Source of the DNA: Betaproteobacteria bacterium
Lineage (GTDB): Bacteria > Pseudomonadota > Gammaproteobacteria > Burkholderiales > Burkholderiaceae
Length of the DNA: 64,000 bases
Direction of reading: 5' to 3'
Assembly: GCA_947453825.1 (NCBI GenBank)
Contig: CANGHN010000007.1
Span: 1-64,000, forward strand
Made by a program: the position numbers and the translations under genes. Under the pieces are notes generated by a model. That model was not told the DNA's origin. It worked only from the letters and a program-made list of their open reading frames with translations, and searched no databases. This document shows positions 47,138 through 56,483 of the stretch, in pieces. Numbering within the stretch: position 1 is the stretch's first letter; every line of letters begins with the position of its first letter.

Positions 47138-47162
47138 ACAAGTCGGCCTCGTGCCGACTTGT
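47138..47162. other. 10-bp perfect hairpin between dnaK and dnaJ
   Basis: ACAAGTCGGC and GCCGACTTGT pair perfectly over 10 bp with a 5-nt loop, 57 bp after dnaK and 29 bp before dnaJ. No T-tract follows, so it is not a typical terminator. It could be an mRNA-processing or stability element that sets dnaJ below dnaK (inference). Confidence 0.7.
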
Positions 47163-47191
47163 GTCATTGCGGTTGTTGAGAGGAATAGGTC

Positions 47192-48328
47192 GTGCCGAAA
47201 AGTAAACGCGATTTTTATGAAGTGCTTGGTGTGGCAAAAGGTGCCAGTGATGAAGAGCTTAAAAAGGCTTATCGCAAGTTGGCAATGAAGCATCACCCCG
47301 ATCGCAACCCCGATAGTAAAACGGCTGAAGCGCAATTTAAGGAAGCAAAAGAAGCTTACGAAACACTGAGTGATCCGAATAAGCGCGCCGCTTATGATCA
47401 ATATGGTCATGCTGGCGTAGATCCATCCATGGGAGGTGGTTTTGGCGGCGGTGGTTTTGGCGGGGGCGGTTTTGCGGATGCATTTGGTGATATTTTTGGC
47501 GATATCTTTGGTCAGGGCGGTGGTCGTCAGTCTGGCCCACAAGTGTATAAAGGCGCAGACCTGCGCTACAACATGGAAATTACCCTTGAGCAAGCGGCCG
47601 AGGGTTACACCACCCAAATTCGTGTGCCAAGTTGGAGTAATTGCAAACCTTGTCACGGAACTGGCGCAGAGCCTGGATCAAAAGCAGAAAGATGTTCGAC
47701 TTGTGATGGTCATGGGCAAGTCCGTGTGCAGCAAGGCTTCTTCTCGATGCAGCAAACTTGTCCAAAATGTCGTGGCACAGGTGAGTACATTCCAAAGCCT
47801 TGCAAGACTTGTCATGGCTCAGGTAAACACAAAGAGCAAAAAACACTCGAAATTAAAATCCCAGCGGGTATTGATGATGGTATGCGTGTGCGTTCAGTCG
47901 GTAATGGCGAACCCGGCATCAATGGTGGCCCTTCTGGTGATCTTTATGTTGAGGTGCGCGTTAAGCCACATAAAGTCTTTGAGCGCGATGGCAGTGATTT
48001 GCATGTCCAGATGCCAATCTCATTTGCAACGGCTACGATCGGTGGCGAAATCGAAGTGCCAACCTTATCTGGTCGCGTAGAGTTTCCGATTCCTGAGGGA
48101 ACGCAAACAGGCAAGACATTCCGTTTGCGCAACAAGGGTATTAAAGGACTGCGATCTACTTTGGTAGGCGATCTTTTTGTGCATGTGCTTGTTGAAACGC
48201 CTGTGAAATTAACGGACGAGCAAAAGAAATTACTCAAACAGTTTGATGACAGCATTCAGTCGGCTGGTGAAAAACATAGCCCGCAGCAAAAGGGCTGGTT
48301 TGATGGGGTAAAGAGCTTCTTTAGTTAA
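47192..48328 (+). CDS. dnaJ: Chaperone protein DnaJ (Hsp40)
   Basis: DnaJ delivers substrates to DnaK and stimulates its ATPase. The 378-residue protein starts with GTG after a GAGAGGA ribosome-binding site. It has the J-domain with the essential HPD ([10 protein letters not shown]), a Gly/Phe-rich linker, four zinc-binding CxxCxGxG repeats ([32 protein letters not shown]) and the C-terminal beta domains. It converges on panB with a 3-bp gap and no obvious terminator. Confidence 0.98.
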   Translation: MPKSKRDFYEVLGVAKGASDEELKKAYRKLAMKHHPDRNPDSKTAEAQFKEAKEAYETLSDPNKRAAYDQYGHAGVDPSMGGGFGGGGFGGGGFADAFGDIFGDIFGQGGGRQSGPQVYKGADLRYNMEITLEQAAEGYTTQIRVPSWSNCKPCHGTGAEPGSKAERCSTCDGHGQVRVQQGFFSMQQTCPKCRGTGEYIPKPCKTCHGSGKHKEQKTLEIKIPAGIDDGMRVRSVGNGEPGINGGPSGDLYVEVRVKPHKVFERDGSDLHVQMPISFATATIGGEIEVPTLSGRVEFPIPEGTQTGKTFRLRNKGIKGLRSTLVGDLFVHVLVETPVKLTDEQKKLLKQFDDSIQSAGEKHSPQQKGWFDGVKSFFS

Positions 48329-48331
48329 GGG

Positions 48332-49150
48332 CTAGCCTGCAAAGCCGTGCTCAAGTCCGGGAAATTTTCCGGACTTCACTTCGCGCACATAGGCCTTGAT
48401 TGCTGCCTCAACTGAATGGTGACCATCCATAAAGTTTTTAACGAACTTGGGTGGTTTACCAGGGCTGATACCCAGCATATCTTGTAGAACTAAGACTTGG
48501 CCTGAGCAATCTGGACCTGCGCCAATTCCAATTGTAGGAATCTGTAACTCAGCAGTAATTTTTTCTCCAAGCGTCGAAGGAATTGCTTCGAGCACTACCA
48601 TCTGAGCACCAGCATCTTGGCAAGCAATTGCTTGCTCAAGCATGATGCTTGCAGAGTCTTTTGACTTACCTTGTACCTTATAGCCACCTAAGAGATGGAC
48701 AGATTGAGGTAGCAGGCCAAGGTGAGCACACACTGGAACACTACGCTCAACCAAATACTGAATGATTTCTACTTGCCAATCACCACCACCCTCAAGTTTG
48801 ACCATATCAGCACCAGCCTGCATGAGATCTGCGGCAGAGTCTAGTGCTTGCACTGGATCTCCATAGCTGGCAAAAGGAAGATCAGCGATGATGAAGGCAT
48901 GACTATTGGCGCGCACTACACATTCTGTGTGATAGACCATTTGCTCAACGGTAACTGGCGTAGTGCTGGAATGGCCTTGGATCACGTTTCCGAGTGAATC
49001 TCCAATCAATATGACTTCAACTCCGCAGCGATTCAATAGAGCAGACATAGTCGAGTCATATGCGGTGAGCATAGTAATTTTTTCTCGCTCGGCATGCATT
49101 GCGAGAAGCTTAGTAATCGAGATTGGCTTATCGCCTTGTAAGTAACCCAT
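48332..49150 (-). CDS. panB: 3-methyl-2-oxobutanoate hydroxymethyltransferase
   Basis: PanB makes ketopantoate from ketoisovalerate with methylene-THF, the first step of pantothenate synthesis. The 272-residue protein shows [60 protein letters not shown] and [20 protein letters not shown], all family signatures. It follows folK by 17 bp; the pairing of these vitamin genes with pcnB is conserved in proteobacteria. Confidence 0.97.
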   Translation of the reverse strand: MGYLQGDKPISITKLLAMHAEREKITMLTAYDSTMSALLNRCGVEVILIGDSLGNVIQGHSSTTPVTVEQMVYHTECVVRANSHAFIIADLPFASYGDPVQALDSAADLMQAGADMVKLEGGGDWQVEIIQYLVERSVPVCAHLGLLPQSVHLLGGYKVQGKSKDSASIMLEQAIACQDAGAQMVVLEAIPSTLGEKITAELQIPTIGIGAGPDCSGQVLVLQDMLGISPGKPPKFVKNFMDGHHSVEAAIKAYVREVKSGKFPGLEHGFAG

Positions 49151-49167
49151 GGCGAGAGTTTAATGAA

Positions 49168-49695
49168 TTAATGCGCCGCTTGGCTATAAACCGCTTTTTC
49201 CCCACAATTGCAGTTCCTGCAGGGGAGTTTTTCAATTCTTTGGTGCGCTACTTTGGGTAAATAGGTCTTGAGCTCACCCAAATCTGGCAGAAAGAAATTG
49301 GGAGCAATTTCTAATAAAGGGAGCAGTACAAATGAGCGCTCAATGATTCTAGGGTGGGGAAGTATGAGCTCGGTTTCATTTTGGGTGACGCCCTCAAAAG
49401 ACAGAATATCAAGATCAAGAGTGCGGGGCGCATTCGAGTAAGGGCGCTCACGTCCAAACTCATTTTCGATAGCTTGACACACGTGAAGTAGTCCATAAGG
49501 ACTGAGTTGCGTTTCAATTTCAATTACAGCATTGATATAGTCACCACCGTTAGCATCTATAGGGGCGCTTTGATAGAAGCAGCTTTTAGTGAGGATCTGT
49601 AATTCAGAGCGCAATGCCAAGCAAACAATTGCGTCAGTGATGATCTGACGTGTGTCGCCAAGGTTGCCGCCAAATCCAATAAAAGCTCGTGCCAT
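49168..49695 (-). CDS. folK: 2-amino-4-hydroxy-6-hydroxymethyldihydropteridine pyrophosphokinase
   Basis: FolK (HPPK) activates the pterin precursor for folate synthesis. The 175-residue protein begins ARAFIGFGGNLGD and contains the signature RPYSNAPRTLDLDILSF and the LPHPRIIERSFVLLPLLEI motif. It carries a C-terminal tail with two close cysteines (CRNCNCG) beyond the usual end, possibly disordered or metal-binding; no function is assigned. It is 52 bp from pcnB and 17 bp from panB. Confidence 0.95.
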   Translation of the reverse strand: MARAFIGFGGNLGDTRQIITDAIVCLALRSELQILTKSCFYQSAPIDANGGDYINAVIEIETQLSPYGLLHVCQAIENEFGRERPYSNAPRTLDLDILSFEGVTQNETELILPHPRIIERSFVLLPLLEIAPNFFLPDLGELKTYLPKVAHQRIEKLPCRNCNCGEKAVYSQAAH

Positions 49696-49747
49696 ATGTT
49701 TCCAAACTTAAGATAAAACTACTTTACTGAAATTTCTTAAAGTTTGC

Positions 49748-51151
49748 TTAGCTTGCCTCAGGCTCTGCTGGGATGTCAGATTTGGGTTTTCTACGGCGAC
49801 GGCGTTTTACGGGAGAGCCGGCAATGCCACCCGATTCGGTTTTAGCGCTGGCCATTAAGGCATCTTGCCCAGCAGGCTCTGCAGCAATGAAGTCAGTCCA
49901 CCATTGGCCAAGGGCAGCGTTTTGCTCACCGGTAGCGCAACGTAGCAGCATGAAGTCATAACCAGCCCTAAAGCGGGGGGATTCGATGAGGCGATAAGGA
50001 TAGCGCCCTACTCGTTTTTCAAAACGGGGCTGCATAGACCAGATTTCGCGCATATCACTCTCAAAACGTCGCTGAATGGTGATGCCGCTACTTTGTGTCT
50101 CAATCGTCTCATCCATCGCATCGTGCAGCGCTGGAATATTAGCCATACCTTTGGCTAAGTTTGCTTTCCAGTTCTTGTAAAGATCTGGCCAAAGCAAGGT
50201 TGCAAACAAAAATCCTGCAGAAACACTCTTACCAGATTGAATACGTTGGTCCGTATTAGCAAGGGCTAGTTTGACAAAATTGTTGGCACCTTTAGAGTCT
50301 TCCCCGCTGTCTAAGATATGGTCAAGGAGAGGCAATAGGCCGTGATGCAGGCCAGCATCGCGTAGACCTTGAATCGCAGCCCAAGAATAGCCAGACATGA
50401 GCAACTTGAGAATTTCGTCAAACAATCTGGCAGAAGGAACGTCTTGTAACAGTTTGCTCAACTTGGCAATGGGTGCGCGAGTTGCTTGTTCTAAGGTAAA
50501 GCCTGTTTTAGCTGCAAAGCGAATTGCTCTGAGCATCCGGACAGGATCTTCACGGTAGCGTTTTGCAGGATCGCCAATCATACGCAGCGTTTTCTTTTGC
50601 ATGTCTGCCATGCCGCCGTGATAGTCCAGTACAGTCTCGCTAGAGGGGTCGTAGTACATGGCATTGATGGTGAAATCACGCCGTGCAGCATCTTCTCCTT
50701 GTGAGCCCCAGACGTTATCACGCAGAATACGACCACTTTCTGCGACGTGGTCACCTGCGTTATCTAGTAAGGCTCTAAAGGTCGAAACTTCAATGATTTC
50801 AGGATGACCTTTGCCAAAGAAGGTGACATGCACAATCTGAAAGCGACGACCAATCAGGCGTGCCTTGCGAAACAATCTTTGTACTTGCTCTGGGGTTGCA
50901 TTAGTAGCAACGTCAAAATCTTTTGGGCCAATACCAAGCACGAGATCACGTACTGCACCACCTACGATGAAAGCTTCATAGCCTGCTTGCTGCAAAGTGT
51001 CAGTAACTTTGACAGCATTCTTAGACAGCAGATGAGGATCAATATGATGGGCCTTTTTGGCAATGCGTTTTGGTGCCCCGGTGTTGTTTGCTTGCGTATG
51101 CTTGACCATTGGGTCACGACGCAAAATACGTTTGATAAATTTAGTGATCAT
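49748..51151 (-). CDS. pcnB: Poly(A) polymerase I
   Basis: PcnB adds 3' poly(A) tails that promote RNA decay. The 467-residue protein has the nucleotidyltransferase motif IVGGAVRDLVLGIGPKDFDV, the poly(A)-polymerase-type LIGRRFQIVHVTF that separates it from CCA-adding enzymes, RRDFTINAMYYD and RMLRAIRFAAKTG, and a basic C-terminus (VKRRRRRKPKSD). Its start overlaps the stop of the HAD gene by 4 bp. Confidence 0.95.
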   Translation of the reverse strand: MITKFIKRILRRDPMVKHTQANNTGAPKRIAKKAHHIDPHLLSKNAVKVTDTLQQAGYEAFIVGGAVRDLVLGIGPKDFDVATNATPEQVQRLFRKARLIGRRFQIVHVTFFGKGHPEIIEVSTFRALLDNAGDHVAESGRILRDNVWGSQGEDAARRDFTINAMYYDPSSETVLDYHGGMADMQKKTLRMIGDPAKRYREDPVRMLRAIRFAAKTGFTLEQATRAPIAKLSKLLQDVPSARLFDEILKLLMSGYSWAAIQGLRDAGLHHGLLPLLDHILDSGEDSKGANNFVKLALANTDQRIQSGKSVSAGFLFATLLWPDLYKNWKANLAKGMANIPALHDAMDETIETQSSGITIQRRFESDMREIWSMQPRFEKRVGRYPYRLIESPRFRAGYDFMLLRCATGEQNAALGQWWTDFIAAEPAGQDALMASAKTESGGIAGSPVKRRRRRKPKSDIPAEPEAS

Positions 51152-51828
51152 GCAAACAGCTCAAGAATGGGCCAATTGCGCTTTTGGGCTTCCTTACGCA
51201 GACGCTCATCTGGATTCGTGGCAATCGGATCACTCACTACTTCTAATAAAGGCAGATCATTGATCGAGTCAGAATAGAAATAGCTGCGCGGTAAGGTATT
51301 GAGAGTAAGCTTTTGGCTTGCTAGCCAGTCATGTAAGTTTTGAATTTTGCCTTCACGAAAGTTTGGAATACCCATAACTTCGCCTGTGTAATTAGCTAGT
51401 GGATTGTCTCCTGCAGTGGCAGGCTCTGTCGCAATAAGATGTTCGATACCAAAACTTTCTACGATTGGACGCGTCACAAAACTATTGGTTGCGGTAACGA
51501 CGCAACACAAATCACCCGCATCTTGATGGCGTTTGACTAAGTCAACCGCCTGTTGACGAAGTTGCCCATGAATAATTTCTTGCATAAAAGCATCGTGCCA
51601 CTCTTTTAGCTGTGCGCGAGAGTGTTCAGAGAGTGGCTTTAAGGAAAAGCGCAAAAACTCATGAATATCTAACTTACCTTCTTTGTAATCTTGATAGAAG
51701 CGCTCATTACGTTTGGCATAGTCCACACTATCTACCACGCCGATGCGCGCCAAAAACTGACCCCACTCGTAATCGCTATCGCAAGGTAGGAGGGTGTTAT
51801 CTAAATCGAAAAGGGCTAACTGGGTCAC
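51148..51828 (-). CDS. HAD-family hydrolase (subfamily IB, SerB-like)
   Basis: This 226-residue haloacid-dehalogenase phosphatase has motif I LALFDLDNTLLPCDSD, motif II CCVVTATNSFVT and motif III/IV FREGKIQNL and YFYSDSINDLPLLE. The IB cap and SDSxNDxP end resemble phosphoserine-phosphatase-like enzymes, but true SerB motifs differ and the substrate is unknown. The start codon is GTG. It lies between hda (19-bp gap) and pcnB (4-bp overlap), an order I recall from other betaproteobacteria. Confidence 0.92.
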   Translation of the reverse strand: MTQLALFDLDNTLLPCDSDYEWGQFLARIGVVDSVDYAKRNERFYQDYKEGKLDIHEFLRFSLKPLSEHSRAQLKEWHDAFMQEIIHGQLRQQAVDLVKRHQDAGDLCCVVTATNSFVTRPIVESFGIEHLIATEPATAGDNPLANYTGEVMGIPNFREGKIQNLHDWLASQKLTLNTLPRSYFYSDSINDLPLLEVVSDPIATNPDERLRKEAQKRNWPILELFA

Positions 51829-51847
51829 AAATGAAATAGGAAATAAA

Positions 51848-52603
51848 TTATTTTTGCTGTAGGAGTTCGCGTACGAGAGGCAAGGTTACAGCACGTTTTG
51901 TTTCTAATGAATAAGCATCTAAAGCATCAATTAAAGCCATTAAATTAGGCATGTCGCGATAAAAGCGATTCAGCAGCCAAGGGAGGACGTCTGGCGATAA
52001 AACTAGACCTCGAGCCTTTGCTGCTTGCTCTAACGCTTGTATTTTCTCATCATCATCTAAAAGCTGCGTTTGAAACACCAAACCCCATCCCAGGCGGGTG
52101 CGGAGGTCTTCACGCAGGTTAAGGTTGGCTGGCGCAGCTTTTCCAGCCATAAAGATGTGAATATTTTTACTGGCCTGTACTCCATTCAGAATGCGAAATA
52201 AGGCACCCACTTGACGTTCATCTAGGCGATCAACATCATCTACGGTAATGACCGAGGGCTTGCTGTTTTCAGCCAGGTTGTTCATTTTTTCTTCCAGCCG
52301 TACCCAAGAAATAGGTTCGCTGGGTTTTAAAGAAAAAGATTCCAGGCCAATATTGTCTGCAGCTTGAGTCATTGCCTCAAGTAAATGGCTGCGACCAGAA
52401 CCTTCAGGCCCCCACCAATAGATCCAGCGATGATTTAAAGGATTATTTACTGGCTGACTCGAATGATTTTTCCAAGCTTGACTCAGTGTTTGCAATGTTG
52501 ATACCAGAGCAAGATCCTCACCTGCCAAATAATTTTCTAGACTAGCTTTGGGGATATTGCTAAGGTCTAGGGCAAATTGTTTTGGAAGCGGTGACTTATT
52601 CAT
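51848..52603 (-). CDS. hda: DnaA regulatory inactivator Hda
   Basis: Hda binds the sliding clamp after replication starts and stimulates ATP hydrolysis on DnaA, preventing re-initiation. The 251-residue protein has a clamp-binding-like N-terminus KQFALDLS, a DnaA-type AAA+ fold with Walker A GPEGSGRSHLLEA, Walker B SVITVDDVDRLD and the arginine-finger/sensor region LREDLRTRLGWGLV. It has no C-terminal DNA-binding domain, which separates it from DnaA. It is 10 bp from the perM-like gene. Confidence 0.93.
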   Translation of the reverse strand: MNKSPLPKQFALDLSNIPKASLENYLAGEDLALVSTLQTLSQAWKNHSSQPVNNPLNHRWIYWWGPEGSGRSHLLEAMTQAADNIGLESFSLKPSEPISWVRLEEKMNNLAENSKPSVITVDDVDRLDERQVGALFRILNGVQASKNIHIFMAGKAAPANLNLREDLRTRLGWGLVFQTQLLDDDEKIQALEQAAKARGLVLSPDVLPWLLNRFYRDMPNLMALIDALDAYSLETKRAVTLPLVRELLQQK

Positions 52604-52613
52604 TACAGCAAAT

Positions 52614-53603
52614 TTATTTTTGGTACCAAGAGCTTTGTGTGTAGATAGACCAAAGGTATTGCACCAATACCAAGCTCACAGCACTAATTGGTAGGGCTAG
52701 TAGCACACCAAAAAAGCCAAATAATTTACCGAATAACAAGAGGGCAAAGAGTACGGCAACTGGATGTAGACCAATCCGCTCTCCCACTAGGCGCGGGGTT
52801 AGGAAGAAGCCCTCCAGAAATTGACCAATGCCAAACAGGATCAATACACCAAGAATTTCAGTACCAGGACCAAACTGCAGTAGTGCTGATAAGGCTGCAA
52901 GTGTGAGACCTAAAGCAATGCCAATGTACGGAATCACAATCATGATTGCCGTAAAGACACCAAGGGCTACTGCCCCTTTGACACCAATCAGTGTTAGGCC
53001 AATACTATAAAAAATTGACATGATGGATATCACGATCAGCATGCCACGTAAGTATTGTGAGAGCAAACCATCAGTGTGCATTGCTAAATGATGAGCAGTT
53101 TGCTGTGCGCGTAATGGGACTAATTTTTTGATGAGACCAAAGAAGTGATCCCAATCGATCAGCAAATAGAACATCACAAAAATAATCAAGACTGCATTCA
53201 CAAAGCCAGAGATGACTGAACTCCCCGACATGAGAACGGTTTCAACTGTCGACGTCATTAGTGCGTCAGCGTTATCGCTAATATGCGCTGCGATTTTTTG
53301 TGTAGCAGTTTCTTTCAGAGCGCCCCAATCGAAGCTGATATGAAATTCGCTCAGTTTTGGCCCTAACCAAGCTTGGGTGTTTGCAATCCAGGTTGGGAGC
53401 TGCGTTTTGATGAGGGGTATTTCATACTTAAGGAGGCTAACTAAAAGGCTCAAAATGAAGAAAACGAGGCTCAAACCGATGAGCATAGCCAGGGCCGCAG
53501 CAAGTGCCCGTGGCACTCGATGCCTCTCAAGCCACAGGCAAACAGGGCGTAGAGCGTACGCCAGTATGAATGCAGTCAAAAAAGGGGTAAAAATTTCAGC
53601 CAT
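52614..53603 (-). CDS. AI-2E/PerM-family membrane transporter
   Basis: This 329-residue inner-membrane protein of the AI-2E transporter superfamily has about seven or eight helices in the usual 2+5 pattern (first pair near residues 8-65; then a long soluble stretch with IKTQLPTWIANTQAWLG; further helices from about 135). FEGFFLTPRLVGERIGLHPV is the family hallmark near the end. The substrate is uncertain; some members export autoinducer-2, others move sodium or unknown solutes. It is next to hda and divergent from purM. Confidence 0.9.
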   Translation of the reverse strand: MAEIFTPFLTAFILAYALRPVCLWLERHRVPRALAAALAMLIGLSLVFFILSLLVSLLKYEIPLIKTQLPTWIANTQAWLGPKLSEFHISFDWGALKETATQKIAAHISDNADALMTSTVETVLMSGSSVISGFVNAVLIIFVMFYLLIDWDHFFGLIKKLVPLRAQQTAHHLAMHTDGLLSQYLRGMLIVISIMSIFYSIGLTLIGVKGAVALGVFTAIMIVIPYIGIALGLTLAALSALLQFGPGTEILGVLILFGIGQFLEGFFLTPRLVGERIGLHPVAVLFALLLFGKLFGFFGVLLALPISAVSLVLVQYLWSIYTQSSWYQK

Positions 53604-53676
53604 CTTGCTTTGATCCTCTAGAATTCAATGATTCTACTGACCAAGTAGTATTTTTGACTAATATTCTGACTCTGAC

Positions 53677-54729
53677 ATGACTTCACCTACCCAATCTTCA
53701 TCAAAAGGCCTTTCCTACCGTGACGCAGGCGTCGATATTGACGCTGGGGATGACCTAGTTGACCGTATCAAGCCTCTGGCTAAGAAAACCATGCGCGAAG
53801 GGGTTTTGGCCGGAATTGGTGGCTTTGGAGCCCTTTTTGAGATTCCTAAGCGCTACAAAGAGCCGGTGTTGGTTTCTGGCACGGATGGTGTGGGTACCAA
53901 GTTGAGATTGGCCTTTGAGTGGAATCGTCATGACACGATTGGTCAGGATTTGGTTGCCATGAGTGTGAATGATATTTTGGTGCAAGGCGCAGAACCTCTC
54001 TTTTTCTTAGATTACTTTGCTTGCGGTAAGTTGACCGTGGATACGGCGGCTACTGTTGTTGGTGGTATTGCTAAAGGTTGTGAATTATCTGGCTGTGCAC
54101 TCATCGGTGGCGAGACTGCAGAGATGCCTGGTATGTACCCGCCGGGTGAATATGATTTAGCTGGCTTTGCGGTAGGTGCAGTTGAGAAAGCAAAAATTAT
54201 TACTGGTGCACGGATTGTTCCGGGCGATGTCGTGTTAGCTATTGGCTCTAGCGGCGCACATTCCAATGGCTATTCTTTAGTGCGAAAAATTATTGAGCGT
54301 GCTGGTGCAAAACCAAGTGATGATTTAGGCGGTCGCCCATTAGGTGATGTGGTGATGGCCCCGACGGAAATTTATGTGAAGCCACTCTTAAAGTTGATTT
54401 CTGAAATTGATGTTAAAGGTATGGCACATATCACTGGCGGCGGTTTGGTAGATAACGTACCTCGTGTGCTCCCAGAAAATACGCAAGCCGTATTACATCG
54501 CGATAGCTGGCAAATGCCGGATCTTTTCCGTTGGTTGCAAATGAAGGGTGGAGTAGCTGATGCTGAAATGGTGCGGGTATTTAATTGCGGTATTGGTATG
54601 GTGGTAATCGTTTCCCCAGACCAAGCAGATACTGCAATCACATCATTGACCGCCCAAGGTTTAAAAGCCTGGACGGTGGGTGAAGTAGTAGAGCGCCCTC
54701 AGGGTGCACCACAAACGATCGTAATCTAA
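53677..54729 (+). CDS. purM: Phosphoribosylformylglycinamidine cyclo-ligase
   Basis: PurM (AIR synthetase) closes the imidazole ring in purine synthesis. The 350-residue protein has [19 protein letters not shown] at the N-terminus, the glycine-rich [34 protein letters not shown] and the C-terminal [18 protein letters not shown]. It is divergent from the perM-like gene across 73 bp, and converges on miaA with 12 bp between. Confidence 0.97.
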   Translation: MTSPTQSSSKGLSYRDAGVDIDAGDDLVDRIKPLAKKTMREGVLAGIGGFGALFEIPKRYKEPVLVSGTDGVGTKLRLAFEWNRHDTIGQDLVAMSVNDILVQGAEPLFFLDYFACGKLTVDTAATVVGGIAKGCELSGCALIGGETAEMPGMYPPGEYDLAGFAVGAVEKAKIITGARIVPGDVVLAIGSSGAHSNGYSLVRKIIERAGAKPSDDLGGRPLGDVVMAPTEIYVKPLLKLISEIDVKGMAHITGGGLVDNVPRVLPENTQAVLHRDSWQMPDLFRWLQMKGGVADAEMVRVFNCGIGMVVIVSPDQADTAITSLTAQGLKAWTVGEVVERPQGAPQTIVI

Positions 54730-54741
54730 GGTCGCCGCAGC

Positions 54742-55746
54742 TTATTTTTTCAAAGTATTTTTGCAGTAATCCAAAGCTGCTTGCATTTCAGTAGGATTAA
54801 AAGGGTCAAAAGTTTTTCGGCCAGCGATTGCTCTTAACCAAGTGAGTTGGCGTTTTCCGAGTTGCCGTGTTGCCGCTAATGCCTTGTAGCGCATTTGCTC
54901 TGCGTCAATTTCTCCATTGAGAAATTCCCAAGCTTGACGATACCCAACTGACCGTATTGCTGGTAAATCAGCATGCAACTCTGAATTAGTACGCAAGGCT
55001 TTCACTTCATCTAAAAATCCAGCAGCCAACATTTCATCAAAGCGTTTTTCTAGATTGGCATGGAGTCTTGCACGATCACTGGGCTCTAGAGACACCAATT
55101 GAATCCACTTGGGCATCGTTGCACCCTCTCGACCATCATCACTGGGTGAATCTGCTAGCAAGCTAGACATCGGTTTACCGGTAATCGCAAATACTTCGAG
55201 CGCGCGTTGTACGCGTTGTGAATCATTGGGTTTTAGACGGGCAGCAGTTGTGGGGTCTAGCCCTGCAAGTTTGGCGTGCATCGCAGGCCAACCAATGGCT
55301 TTACCTTCTTCATCCAGTTGCGCCCGAATCTCTGGATTGGCAGGTGGCAATGAAGATAGTCCATATGCCCAGGCACGCCAGTACAACATCGTGCCACCAA
55401 CAACGACTGGCATATTGCCTCTACTATGAATTTCTTCGCAGAGTTGTTTTGCATCTTTAGCAAAGCGCGCAGCAGAATAGACCTCTGTAGGATCAAGAAT
55501 ATCAATCAGGTGATGAATGACAGTAGCTTGTTCTGATTTGGTAGGTTTTGCGCTACCGATATCTAGACCTCGATAGACTAGCGCAGAATCCATACTAATT
55601 AATTCAATGGTTAAGTCGATGGACTTTGCATATTGCGCTAGCGCCATTGCGAGATGGGTTTTGCCTGCGCCAGTGGGACCAACAATACATAGTACTGGAG
55701 GGGTCTCTGGGGCATGCTGAGGCTGAATGTAGGGTTCAGTTTGCAT
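54742..55746 (-). CDS. miaA: tRNA dimethylallyltransferase
   Basis: MiaA prenylates A37 of tRNAs reading UNN codons. Key marks in the 334-residue protein are Walker A IVGPTGAGKTHLAMALAQ, the DSALVYRGLDIGSAKPT substrate-site segment, VVGGTMLYWRAWAYGL, RVQRALEV and TRQLGKRQLTWLR. It is a single-gene unit, divergent from the DedA gene, and convergent with purM. Confidence 0.97.
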   Translation of the reverse strand: MQTEPYIQPQHAPETPPVLCIVGPTGAGKTHLAMALAQYAKSIDLTIELISMDSALVYRGLDIGSAKPTKSEQATVIHHLIDILDPTEVYSAARFAKDAKQLCEEIHSRGNMPVVVGGTMLYWRAWAYGLSSLPPANPEIRAQLDEEGKAIGWPAMHAKLAGLDPTTAARLKPNDSQRVQRALEVFAITGKPMSSLLADSPSDDGREGATMPKWIQLVSLEPSDRARLHANLEKRFDEMLAAGFLDEVKALRTNSELHADLPAIRSVGYRQAWEFLNGEIDAEQMRYKALAATRQLGKRQLTWLRAIAGRKTFDPFNPTEMQAALDYCKNTLKK

Positions 55747-55801
55747 ACCTGATTATAAGAGCCTGTTAATATCCGCATCAAACCTATCTTTGGAGTGCAA
55801 G

Positions 55802-56449
55802 TTGATCGATACCCTTTTGCAACTAAGCGATTTATTGCTGCATATTGATCGTCATTTAGATGTTGTGATCTCGCAATATGGTGCTTGGGCATATGGATTG
55901 CTCTTTGCCATCGTTTTTGCTGAAACGGGTTTGGTTGTCGCTCCATTCTTGCCTGGCGACTCTTTGTTATTTATTGCCGGCGCTTACTGCGCTACAGAGC
56001 ATTTCAATATATTGACTTTGTGCTTTGGTTTATTGCTTGCCGCAATAGCAGGTAATACCGTGAACTATTTCATTGGCCGCTGGATTGGTAAGCGCGTTTT
56101 TAGTAGCCAGTCTCGCTGGATTGATCAGAATGCCTTACGCAAGACCAATGCGTTTTATGAAAAACACGGCGGCAAAACGATTGTCTTAGCCCGGTTCCTG
56201 CCAATCATTCGTACCTTCGCCCCTTTCATTGCGGGCGTATCCGATATGAATTTCTCACGCTTTCAGTTCTTCAATATCACTGGCGCCGCGCTGTGGGTAT
56301 TTGGTTTAGTCATCGCCGGATACTTCTTTGGCAACATTCCAATCATTCGTCAAAACTTAAATGTGATTGTGTTGATTGGTGTGGGCGCTGCGGCTGTTCC
56401 GGTTGTTTTGGCAGCGCTCTACAAAATTTTTCAGCGCAAGCAAAAGTAA
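55802..56449 (+). CDS. DedA-family membrane protein
   Basis: DedA proteins are inner-membrane members of the VTT family linked to phospholipid flipping and envelope stability. The protein has about five hydrophobic segments and the family motifs ETGLVVAPFLPGDSLLF, YFIGRWIGKRVF and ARFLPIIRTFAPFIAGV, with the conserved acidic and arginine residues. The track begins with TTG at 55790, but TGGAG lies 6 nt before another TTG at 55802 (215 residues), which I prefer. No ATG start is available. A weak hairpin (AGGCTG / CAGCCT) lies after the stop. Confidence 0.9.
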   Translation: MIDTLLQLSDLLLHIDRHLDVVISQYGAWAYGLLFAIVFAETGLVVAPFLPGDSLLFIAGAYCATEHFNILTLCFGLLLAAIAGNTVNYFIGRWIGKRVFSSQSRWIDQNALRKTNAFYEKHGGKTIVLARFLPIIRTFAPFIAGVSDMNFSRFQFFNITGAALWVFGLVIAGYFFGNIPIIRQNLNVIVLIGVGAAAVPVVLAALYKIFQRKQK

Positions 56450-56483
56450 GAGCGAAACACAGGCTGTTTTTTACAGCGCAGCC

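Noticed and set aside
46922-47656. 244-codon minus-strand ORF across the dnaK-dnaJ junction
   Set aside because: It is antisense to two unmistakable genes, has low-complexity T/S/F composition, and shows no family motif; it is a shadow of their codon usage.
47436-48080. 214-codon ORF in another frame of dnaJ
   Set aside because: It lies wholly inside dnaJ, is biased to K/V/M/S, and has no recognisable domain.
50804-51277. 157-codon plus-strand ORF opposite pcnB and the HAD gene
   Set aside because: Both opposite genes are well supported by motifs; this ORF has no ribosome-binding site or family features.
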